Positions 14,920 through 21,249 of a stretch of DNA of 21,249 bases are shown here, piece after piece. Every line of letters begins with the position of its first letter. The first letter of the stretch is position 1. The notes under the pieces are model-generated. The model was not told the origin of the DNA, searched no databases, and saw only the letters and a program-made list of their open reading frames with translations. Source of the stretch: Candidatus Humimicrobium oleiphilum (GTDB lineage Bacteria; Actinomycetota; Humimicrobiia; Humimicrobiales; Humimicrobiaceae); NCBI GenBank assembly GCA_002304935.1, contig DBPS01000033.1:1-21249 (forward strand), read 5' to 3'. A program made the position numbers and the translations under genes.

Positions 14920-15828
14920 TTATTGGCGAGATTCTGCTTGTGCAATTGCTGATGTTTCTTTTCTGTATGATTCCAACAGTCTTTTTGTAAGATTTCCGGG
15001 AACAGGCTCTTTTAAATTATGTCCTTCAATTCTTTTTACAGGTAGAATCCCTGCAAGTGAATTGGTTGTAAATACTTCATCAGCATTTAAAAAATCATCT
15101 ATGCCCAGTCTGCATTCTTTAGACGTAATATTATTCTCAGGACATAATTGTAATATCTTTTTTCTTGTAATCCCTGGAAGAATATTAAAATCAAGAGAGG
15201 TGGTAAATAAAATATCTTTTTTAACCATAAAAATATTTGAAACTGCACCTTCCAGAACAGCGCCACCAGCTGAAATAAATAATGCTTCCTCCGCTCCTTT
15301 GGATCTGGCTTCATTTTTGGCAAAAACATTTTCAAGATAGTTAAGAGTCTTATGTCTGTAAATATTATTTTTTCTTCCTTCTCTTTTTATGGAAGAAACT
15401 ACTATTTCTATTCCTTCTTCATAGTATTCAGCTGGATATCCATGATAAGCATCAGCAAAAACAATAGTTACAGAATCTTCCCCGGATTTAAAATCAAGTC
15501 TTTTTTTATACTCATCTCTGCTTATTATTACTTTTACGGATGCGTCCTTTCCGGCGAGTCCTTTCGCATTAAATAATTTATGGATATCTTCCTTTATGTT
15601 TTTTTTAAAAGAAACCGGGTCTGTATTTTTATAATTGAAAAAACATAAAGAAGAATACAGCCTGGACATATGCTCATCAAATAAAAATATATTTCCTTTA
15701 TAAGCTCTCATTGTTTCAAAACAGCCATCTCCATATAAGAAACCGCTGTTTTTTATAGAAATCATAGCCCTGCCTGATTTTTCCAGCTCACTGTTTAAGA
15801 TAAACATGTCATTACATTCTTTTTTCAT
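14920..15828 (-). CDS. pabC: aminodeoxychorismate lyase (class IV PLP enzyme)
   Basis: PabC cleaves 4-amino-4-deoxychorismate to p-aminobenzoate and pyruvate, the last step before folate assembly. The fold-type IV pattern is clear: GFLYGDGCFETMR near 29-41, PLP-binding Lys160 in YRHKTLNYLEN, Glu193 in LEGAVSNIF that contacts the cofactor, and TTNSLAGILPV (254-264), whose TNSL form favours PabC over branched-chain or D-amino-acid aminotransferases. Position directly after pabB (3 nt between genes) supports the call. The 302 residues are slightly longer than usual; the ATG at 15828 adds seven residues compared with Met8 (15807), and both lack a strong ribosome site, so the start is uncertain. 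Confidence 0.88.
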   Translation of the reverse strand: MKKECNDMFILNSELEKSGRAMISIKNSGFLYGDGCFETMRAYKGNIFLFDEHMSRLYSSLCFFNYKNTDPVSFKKNIKEDIHKLFNAKGLAGKDASVKVIISRDEYKKRLDFKSGEDSVTIVFADAYHGYPAEYYEEGIEIVVSSIKREGRKNNIYRHKTLNYLENVFAKNEARSKGAEEALFISAGGAVLEGAVSNIFMVKKDILFTTSLDFNILPGITRKKILQLCPENNITSKECRLGIDDFLNADEVFTTNSLAGILPVKRIEGHNLKEPVPGNLTKRLLESYRKETSAIAQAESRQ

Positions 15829-15831
15829 TTT

Positions 15832-17403
15832 TTATTCTTCCAGAACTTTTTTCAGATTCTGATATTCGAAAAATCTCAGGGCTTCCTCGAGTGCTTTTCC
15901 TTTCTGTAATGTTTCCCTGTATTCTTCTTCAGGAAGAGAATCTTCAACAATTCCGCCACCGGCATTATAATAAAATTTATCATCTTTTATTATAAAAGTC
16001 CTGATGCAGATATTTAAATCAATTCTTCCGTCTACACTTATATAACCGAGGGAACCGGTATAAACACCTCTTGCATTTCTTTCTACCTCATCTATTATCT
16101 GCATGGCTCTTATTTTGGGTGCACCCGTTATTGAACCTCCGGGAAAAACAGCCTTCAGGATTTTTTTAAAATTAGTCCCTTCCCTGATCCTGCCTGTTAC
16201 AGTCGATACGAGGTGAAAAACTCTTGCATATTTCTCAATTACAGCATGGCTTTTAACCTTTATAGTTCCGTAATCACAGAATTTACCCAGATCATTTCTC
16301 TCAAGATCAACTATCATATTTAATTCTGCCCTGTCTTTTAAGCTATTTTTTAATTCCTTTCTTAAAACGGAATCCTGATATTTGTTCTCTCCTCTGGGCC
16401 TTGTACCTTTTATGGGCCTTGTCTCTATATATTTGTTTTTTATGAAAATAAATCTTTCCGGTGAAGTGGATGCCATAAAGAAATCAGGAAAACTTAAAAA
16501 AGCTGAAAAAGGCGCCGGATTTTTTTCTCTTAATATAAAATAAAAGTCATTCGGCTTTACGGGTATCTTGCATGAAAATCTTTGTGTATAGTTTGCCTGG
16601 TATATTTCTCCTTCATGAATATATTTTTTAACTTTTAAAAGTTTTTTTAAATAATCTTCCTTTAAAATATCTGAATGTATATTTATGTTTCTGATTTCCG
16701 AACTAACATATCTTCTGGCAATTTCTTTTATTATATTATTTGTCTTTTGGGTTTTTTTTACTTTTTCAAGTATCTGAGATGCAGATAAAGCAGATTTTTT
16801 AACATCTCCATATGATAAAAATTCGCATTCTTTATTATCGCTTACCGGATTATCAATAATTTCAGTAAAATACCAACTTTTTTCTTTATGATTATATGAA
16901 AATACTTTACGAAAGAAAAACAAATTAAAAACAGGAAGCCGCAAATCATTTTCCACCGTATCTGGCAGTTTTTCTATATATTTTTTTAAATCATATGAAA
17001 AGTAACCTATAAACCCACCTTTGAAATCCGGAAGAATCTTGCTGTTTAAACTGAATTTTTTATAAAAAGTATCATCTTTTTCATCATAAAAAGATAAATG
17101 CATTTTTTTATGTCCGGATAAAAAAGTAAAACGGATATATTTATCTGTAAAATGATTTAAAAAATCAAGGGGATGGCAGTTTCTGATCATTGTTTTATCG
17201 TTAATAAGACATCTCTTCTCGTTTATCCCTTCACAACTCCGGATAAGAAAATCCGGTTTTAAACAAAAATAAGAAAACCTTGTATATTTGCTGGAAGAAA
17301 GACTGCTGTCCAGACAGCAAAAATATTTATTTTTTGAAAAATAATAGTATACGACCTCAGGACTGACTTCTGTTTTTAGCTTTATTACTGATATGTGGCT
17401 CAT
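15832..17403 (-). CDS. pabB: aminodeoxychorismate synthase component I
   Basis: PabB converts chorismate and ammonia (from PabA) to 4-amino-4-deoxychorismate. The chorismate-utilising domain fills residues about 250-515. The motif PIKGTRPRG (330-338) has Lys332; the PIKGT form marks PabB, while anthranilate synthase TrpE normally has PIAGT. Other hallmarks are YQANYTQRF, the AELNMIVDLERNDLG stretch, FPGGSITGAPKIRAMQII (420-437) and AGGGIVEDSLPEEEYRET. The N-terminal half (1-240) is the more variable TrpE/PabB N-domain, lysine- and phenylalanine-rich. The start has no good ribosome site; it lies 35 nt after pabA. Residue count 523 is somewhat above typical PabB (about 450-470), mainly from the N-domain. 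Confidence 0.92.
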   Translation of the reverse strand: MSHISVIKLKTEVSPEVVYYYFSKNKYFCCLDSSLSSSKYTRFSYFCLKPDFLIRSCEGINEKRCLINDKTMIRNCHPLDFLNHFTDKYIRFTFLSGHKKMHLSFYDEKDDTFYKKFSLNSKILPDFKGGFIGYFSYDLKKYIEKLPDTVENDLRLPVFNLFFFRKVFSYNHKEKSWYFTEIIDNPVSDNKECEFLSYGDVKKSALSASQILEKVKKTQKTNNIIKEIARRYVSSEIRNINIHSDILKEDYLKKLLKVKKYIHEGEIYQANYTQRFSCKIPVKPNDFYFILREKNPAPFSAFLSFPDFFMASTSPERFIFIKNKYIETRPIKGTRPRGENKYQDSVLRKELKNSLKDRAELNMIVDLERNDLGKFCDYGTIKVKSHAVIEKYARVFHLVSTVTGRIREGTNFKKILKAVFPGGSITGAPKIRAMQIIDEVERNARGVYTGSLGYISVDGRIDLNICIRTFIIKDDKFYYNAGGGIVEDSLPEEEYRETLQKGKALEEALRFFEYQNLKKVLEE

Positions 17404-17438
17404 TTTGTTTATATCTTATTGAATAAAAGTTAAATAAT

Positions 17439-18071
17439 TTAAAGGCTGATAAAATTTTTCAATATTTCCAGTCCGGGTGAAGTAAGAAAAGATTCAGGAT
17501 GGAATTGCACACCTTCAAGTGGATATTTTTTATGCCTTATCCCCATTATTATATCATCTGAAGTTCTTGCGCTTATTTCAAAAAAAGATGGAAGTGTACC
17601 ATTTTTTATAATAAGGGAATGGTATCTTGCTGCATCAAAAGGATTTAAAATATTTTGAAAAATTGTTTTCCCGTCATGATAAATAGCAGAAGTCTTGCCA
17701 TGAAATACCAGACCGGAATTTATTATTTCTGCATCAAATACTTCACCGATACACTGATGCCCCAGGCATACGCCCAGTATAGGTATTTTTTTATAAAAAA
17801 CACTAATAAGTTCCCTGGATATACCTGCATTTTCAGGCCTTCCCGGTCCGGGTGAAATAACAATTTTCTTCGGTCTCATTTCTTTAATTTCATTAATAGC
17901 TATCCTGTCATTTCTTCTAACCAGAATATTCTCACCAAGAATGCCAAGATACTGGACAAGATTAAAAGTAAAGGAGTCATAATTATCTATCATCAATATG
18001 TCTGTTTTTTTATTTGAAGAGAATGATTTTCTCATTGATTTATTTTGGAAAGCCAGTATCTTTCTTTGCAT
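17439..18071 (-). CDS. pabA: aminodeoxychorismate/anthranilate synthase glutamine amidotransferase
   Basis: Class I glutamine amidotransferase that hydrolyses glutamine and passes ammonia to PabB. The catalytic triad is Cys102 in GVCLGHQ with His191 and Glu193 in VQFHPES; the oxyanion segment ISPGPGRPENAG is at 72-83, and HGKTSAIYHDG (124-134) is diagnostic for the PabA/TrpG family. Adjacent pabB and pabC point to p-aminobenzoate, though such subunits often also serve TrpE. The first 22 residues are an unusual extension before the conserved DILMIDNYDSF start; Met13 (18035) is possible, while the conserved IDNYDSF begins at residue 28. None of these starts has a clear ribosome site. Confidence 0.9.
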   Translation of the reverse strand: MQRKILAFQNKSMRKSFSSNKKTDILMIDNYDSFTFNLVQYLGILGENILVRRNDRIAINEIKEMRPKKIVISPGPGRPENAGISRELISVFYKKIPILGVCLGHQCIGEVFDAEIINSGLVFHGKTSAIYHDGKTIFQNILNPFDAARYHSLIIKNGTLPSFFEISARTSDDIIMGIRHKKYPLEGVQFHPESFLTSPGLEILKNFISL

Positions 18072-18135
18072 GGAAAACCAAAGGATAATTCAATAATTCC
18101 TAACTATCTCTAGAGCTTCCAGCTTTTATTTTAAA

Positions 18136-18165
18136 ATTCCCGGTTGCTATTAGCAACCGGGAATA
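18136..18165 (-). terminator. intrinsic terminator after the cytidylate-kinase-like gene
   Basis: A GC-rich hairpin, CCCGGTTGC (stem) with a 5-nt loop and GCAACCGGG, lies 7 nt after the stop codon at 18172. On the minus strand it is followed by AATTTT, a short T tract. There is no T tract on the plus side. It separates this gene from the pab operon. Confidence 0.7.
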
Positions 18166-18171
18166 AAAAAA

Positions 18172-18819
18172 CTATCTTTCAAGAAGTTTTTTTACTGTAT
18201 TGTCGAGAACAACATCAGATTCAATGGATGAGGTTAGTATTGCATCTGTACCTGCAATCTTGTTTTCAAGATTTTTTCCAGCCATTACTATTGTGTCAGC
18301 CACAAGCTCGGTGCTGAGTTTTCCGGTGTTAAAAACCATGTCAAAATTATCTATCTGATTCCATTTGATATTATATGTATGTTCGATAAATGATTGCCTT
18401 ATTTCTTCTTTTTGTAATATATATTTTTCTGCTCTTTCAGGTTCCTCAATATTTCTCATCTGCATGATTGCTTTTATCCTGATGTCCATGGGAGCATAAA
18501 TCATAATATCCAGAACATCTTCATATTGACCAAGGCTCACAAAACTTCCGCGTCCTATTATTACAACATTTCCTGATTTTGCAATTGAAAGCATTACTCT
18601 CTTAAAGAAATCCAGCATAACGTTTGTAATGCCAAAATATCTGTCCCACATGCTTAATTTTGTATCATAAATATTTTTAAATCCAACTTCACCGTACTGA
18701 TCCATTATTTCCTGGATAAGCTCACTATCCACATAATTATAATTCATTCTTTTTGCTACTTCTTTTCCGATAGAAGTTCCCTTACTGCCTACAAGTCTTG
18801 AAATAGTTATTACTGCCAT
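18172..18819 (-). CDS. cytidylate kinase-like family protein
   Basis: A 215-residue protein of the cytidylate-kinase-like family (PF13189). The N-terminal nucleotide site reads ITISRLVGSKGTSIGKEVAKRM; the ISR..GS.G..IG...A pattern is that of the family, with Lys in the middle of the P-loop where Gly is usual. Downstream are YNYVDSELIQEI and the GNVVIIGRGSF strand typical of this family, then an RAEKYILQKEEIRQSFIEHTYN stretch resembling the lid. True CMP kinases are involved in nucleotide salvage; the substrate of this subgroup is not settled. The start has a near-perfect GGAGG (18830-18826), 6 nt from the ATG, so it is probably well expressed. It has its own terminator. Confidence 0.82.
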   Translation of the reverse strand: MAVITISRLVGSKGTSIGKEVAKRMNYNYVDSELIQEIMDQYGEVGFKNIYDTKLSMWDRYFGITNVMLDFFKRVMLSIAKSGNVVIIGRGSFVSLGQYEDVLDIMIYAPMDIRIKAIMQMRNIEEPERAEKYILQKEEIRQSFIEHTYNIKWNQIDNFDMVFNTGKLSTELVADTIVMAGKNLENKIAGTDAILTSSIESDVVLDNTVKKLLER

Positions 18820-19090
18820 TATGTACCTCCTTCTATGAGACGATGTTATTTTCTATTCAGTATTCTCTTTTAATTTTAATTAAAAATCATATAAATATCC
18901 ATATAATAAACAATTCTAAGCTGATTACAGGTATTGCTTAAATTGATGTAATTCAGACGAAGTGCAGACAGATAGATTTTTATATACTTTAAAAAGGTAT
19001 ATAAAAAAGATATAAAAAAGTATTTAAATACACTGAAACATCAGAATTAAGAATAATAAAAAGCTGCCAGAAATCTATTCTTTATCATAA

Positions 19091-19516
19091 TTATTCAACA
19101 GTTACTTTAATTACAAATATATCTACAGGCTGGACATCTTCCTCCCATGGTCTTAAATATTCCAGTACAATATCAGTCTTTCCGGCAGATACAGCTTTAA
19201 AAAAGAAGATTTCGCTTCCTCCGGCTCCAGTCACATTTTTATCTTTCTGTAATTCTTCATAAGTTGAAGATTCGAGCATAATAATATCCGGGTCAGTCTC
19301 CCCTGATAATTCCCAGCTGTATCCTGTGGTAATATTTGACTCTAGCCTGACATTAATAATATCGCCTTCGTTCAGATTAATGTTTTCTCCATTGTTTTTC
19401 TCCGTAAAATAATTTTTCTGTTCATCTGAACATGAAGATATGGAAAACAAAATTGCCAGAATTAAAAATACAATAAAAAGAAACAGGAAAGATGTTTTTT
19501 TCAAGGACATCACCAT
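19091..19516 (-). CDS. chagasin-like (I42) protease inhibitor lipoprotein
   Basis: A 141-residue secreted protein. The N-terminus is a lipoprotein signal: MVMSLKK, a long hydrophobic helix (9-25) and FSISSC with candidate lipid-attached Cys29. The mature domain fits the chagasin/I42 family of cysteine-protease inhibitors: the loop NITTGYSW (61-68; family consensus NPTTGY.W), GGSEIFFFKAVSAG (98-111) and a LRPWE segment near 121-125. The three inhibitory loops of I42 are thus visible. A surface-anchored inhibitor of papain-type proteases is the expected role; in bacteria its target is usually unknown. Met3 (19510) is an alternative start. It is divergent from pspA. Confidence 0.82.
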   Translation of the reverse strand: MVMSLKKTSFLFLFIVFLILAILFSISSCSDEQKNYFTEKNNGENINLNEGDIINVRLESNITTGYSWELSGETDPDIIMLESSTYEELQKDKNVTGAGGSEIFFFKAVSAGKTDIVLEYLRPWEEDVQPVDIFVIKVTVE

Positions 19517-19868
19517 TTTTATTGGTTTTAATAAAAATAAAAATCAGATTTTTTAAATAAATTTAAAATTTTTTCCGAAATCAAAAAAAGATTCAAAAGG
19601 AAATACACAAAAGCTTATTTATATAAATGATAGGGCTCTTTAAGCAAAACTGCAAGATGCTATTATTTTAGCAACATAATGTCTGTATAGCAGCTTGAAG
19701 CATTTTTAAAAAACTTTAATAAGTAATCCATCAGTCAATAATTTATTGAAAGGAATTTTGAATTAGATTATTATTGTTTTTAAATATTTTTTTATAGTCA
19801 AAACAGTTGTATTATTTTCCCGTCTTTTATTAAACAATAAATGGCATTATTATAAGGGGGTAATCATC
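19517..19868. other. divergent intergenic region between the chagasin-like gene and pspA
   Basis: This 352-bp AT-rich gap must hold promoters for both genes, but I found no confident -35/-10 pair and no sigma54 (GG-N10-GC) site of the kind that drives pspA in enterobacteria. GGGGG at about 19856-19860 is the pspA ribosome site. I see no small gene. Confidence 0.5.
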
Positions 19869-20537
19869 ATGGCAATCTTTTCAAGACTCGCAGACCTGCT
19901 AAAAGCAAACATCAATGATCTTATTGATAAGGCAGAAGACCCTGAGAAAATGATTAAACAGATAATTATCGATATGGAAGAACAACTCCAGAAAGCTGTA
20001 CAGGGTCTTGGGACTGTAATGGCCAGCGAAAGGCAAATGCTAAAACAACTTGAAGAAGCAAAAGCTCAGTCAAAACTTTGGGAAGAAAGGGCAAAAACAG
20101 CTCTTAAAGACTCGAATGAGGAACTTGCGAAACAAGCAGTCGATAACAAGCTTAAAGCAGATGCTAATGTAAAGCAATATCAAAAGATGAGTGATGATAT
20201 TTCGTCCCAGCTAAGTATACTAAAAAACCAGGTGGAAATCCTTAAACAAAAACTTGCCGAAGCAAGAAACAGGCAGGCTATTCTTCTTGCCAGGGATAAA
20301 GTAGCTGATGCCAGAAAAGAAGTCTCAGATTCACTGGGCGATCTTGACAGTTCAGGAGCATTTGCCAAAATGGATAAAATGGAGAGGAAAATAGCTGAAA
20401 AAGAAGCACAGGCAGATGCAGCTTTTGAAATTTCAGGACTTGATGCAGAAATAAATGATCCTTTTGCAAAAATAGAAAAAGACAAGGCAGCAGATGAAGA
20501 GCTTCAAAGATTAAAAGATGAGCTTTCAAAAGAATAG
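19869..20537 (+). CDS. pspA: phage shock protein A / IM30 family
   Basis: A 222-residue ESCRT-III-like coiled-coil protein that binds stressed inner membranes. MAIFSRLADLLKANINDLIDKAEDPEKMIKQIIIDMEEQL is the amphipathic helix followed by the conserved hairpin start of PspA; long heptad helices continue to about residue 170. The C-terminal part (175-222) is acidic with a GLDAEINDPFAKIE segment. Length matches the family (about 220). The start is preceded by a GGGGG ribosome site. The next gene's AGGAGG overlaps the stop codon, so the two are translated as a pair. No PspF, PspB or PspC is visible; regulation is unknown. Confidence 0.95.
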   Translation: MAIFSRLADLLKANINDLIDKAEDPEKMIKQIIIDMEEQLQKAVQGLGTVMASERQMLKQLEEAKAQSKLWEERAKTALKDSNEELAKQAVDNKLKADANVKQYQKMSDDISSQLSILKNQVEILKQKLAEARNRQAILLARDKVADARKEVSDSLGDLDSSGAFAKMDKMERKIAEKEAQADAAFEISGLDAEINDPFAKIEKDKAADEELQRLKDELSKE

Positions 20538-20548
20538 GAGGCAGTCAA

Positions 20549-21249
20549 ATGGCGGGTTTTATTATTGGAACAATATTAGTAATAGGCGGAGCTTTATTAA
20601 GCATTCTTGTACCTGTCAGGGTAAAGAACAAAAACATCGATATAAAGTTTATGAAAAAAACATCAATCGATGAATTAAAAGATGTCCTGGCTTATAATGC
20701 AAGTGCTGGTCTTGAGGGTTACAGGCATTATGTGGAGTTAAGCGGACAGGCAGATTCTGAAACTATAAATAAAACTCCTTTTTCAGGAAATGACGTGGCT
20801 TACTTTAATGCAGATATTTATGCAGTAAGCGAAGTATTGGAAACAAATTCAGCTAATAAAAGTGCCCGGCAGACTCCAATAAAATCTGAGACCCATATAA
20901 ATAATCAGAAAAGCAGCAGCAGCATTTTGCTTAAAGACCCTAATAGCAAAAATAATGCTTATATTGATGTGGATCAGCAGGGACTGAAAATTGACACATT
21001 AAAGACTTTTGACAAATTTGAACCACAAAGCAATATAGCCAGTAATGGCTATTTCAGAAATATCAATTATAAAGCACCTTCGGGGAGAATGCTTGGTTTC
21101 AGAATGGTTGAAAACACTATACCCAAAAATCAAATGCTTTATGTACTGGGAGATGCAGTTCTAAGTGCAGACAGAATTAATATTTTAAAGCCTTCTGATA
21201 AAAAACCTTTTATAGTCTCTGTTAAAAATAAAGCTGATATAGTTCGCGG
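20549..21249 (+). CDS. GIDE-domain (MUL1-like E3) membrane protein, 3' end missing
   Basis: ATG 20549 follows AGGAGG (20536-20541), which overlaps the pspA stop. The open frame continues for 233 codons to the window edge without a stop. Residues 4-22 are a membrane helix. The rest resembles the GIDE domain (PF12483) known from mitochondrial MUL1/MAPL and bacterial relatives: a YRHYVELSGQA strand, TPFSGNDVAYFNADI, a serine- and asparagine-rich insert near 108-128, NNAYIDVDQQGLKIDT, then FRMVENTIPKNQMLYVLGDA. The second membrane helix expected near the C-terminus lies off the window. Linked with PspA it probably acts in envelope maintenance; there is no RING domain in the visible part. Confidence 0.72.
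   Translation, partial: MAGFIIGTILVIGGALLSILVPVRVKNKNIDIKFMKKTSIDELKDVLAYNASAGLEGYRHYVELSGQADSETINKTPFSGNDVAYFNADIYAVSEVLETNSANKSARQTPIKSETHINNQKSSSSILLKDPNSKNNAYIDVDQQGLKIDTLKTFDKFEPQSNIASNGYFRNINYKAPSGRMLGFRMVENTIPKNQMLYVLGDAVLSADRINILKPSDKKPFIVSVKNKADIVR

Noticed and set aside
19517..19868. Sigma54 promoter for pspA
   Set aside because: No GG-N10-GC element with proper surroundings was found.

Overview
This is an AT-rich bacterial window with tightly packed genes. A tryptophan T-box riboswitch, Shine-Dalgarno sites such as AGGAGG, PspA and a pab operon fit a low-GC, T-box-using bacterium (Firmicutes-like or another T-box-bearing, probably anaerobic lineage). The sequence alone does not fix the phylum. 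No tRNA, rRNA, CRISPR array or transposase gene was found.

Left edge (1-1190): the 5' part of trpB on the minus strand. Its leader is a complete T-box with UGG specifier, UGGC acceptor-pairing bulge, terminator, and a sigma70-type promoter at 1162-1189.

Repeat-rich accessory region (1191-8475): twelve copies of a 17-bp core, GGGGACGTATAATTTGG, lie in both orientations. Four pairs form long hairpins whose cores are constant, whose loops are unrelated, and whose flanking bases inside and outside the core match between the two arms of a pair. The copies sit between genes and often supply a start codon, stop codon or C-terminal tail. Between them are a DUF937-SCP2 protein, a DUF4126-DUF4268 fusion, a transglutaminase-like protein of unknown role, an ABC-2 exporter pair and a SAM methyltransferase. 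A MATE transporter follows the last copy. No copy was found right of 8475.

Metabolic region (8555-13672, plus strand): MATE exporter, then glycerol dehydrogenase (gldA), a small membrane protein and a full-length transketolase (tkt). The last three probably form one unit in triose and pentose metabolism.

Folate region (18071-13800, minus strand): pabA, pabB and pabC, encoding all steps from chorismate to p-aminobenzoate, followed by an atypical SDR epimerase-like protein. Upstream on the same strand is a cytidylate-kinase-like protein with its own terminator.

Right edge (19091-21249): a chagasin-like lipoprotein on the minus strand, divergent from pspA and a GIDE-domain membrane protein that runs off the window. 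The last two look like an envelope-stress operon.
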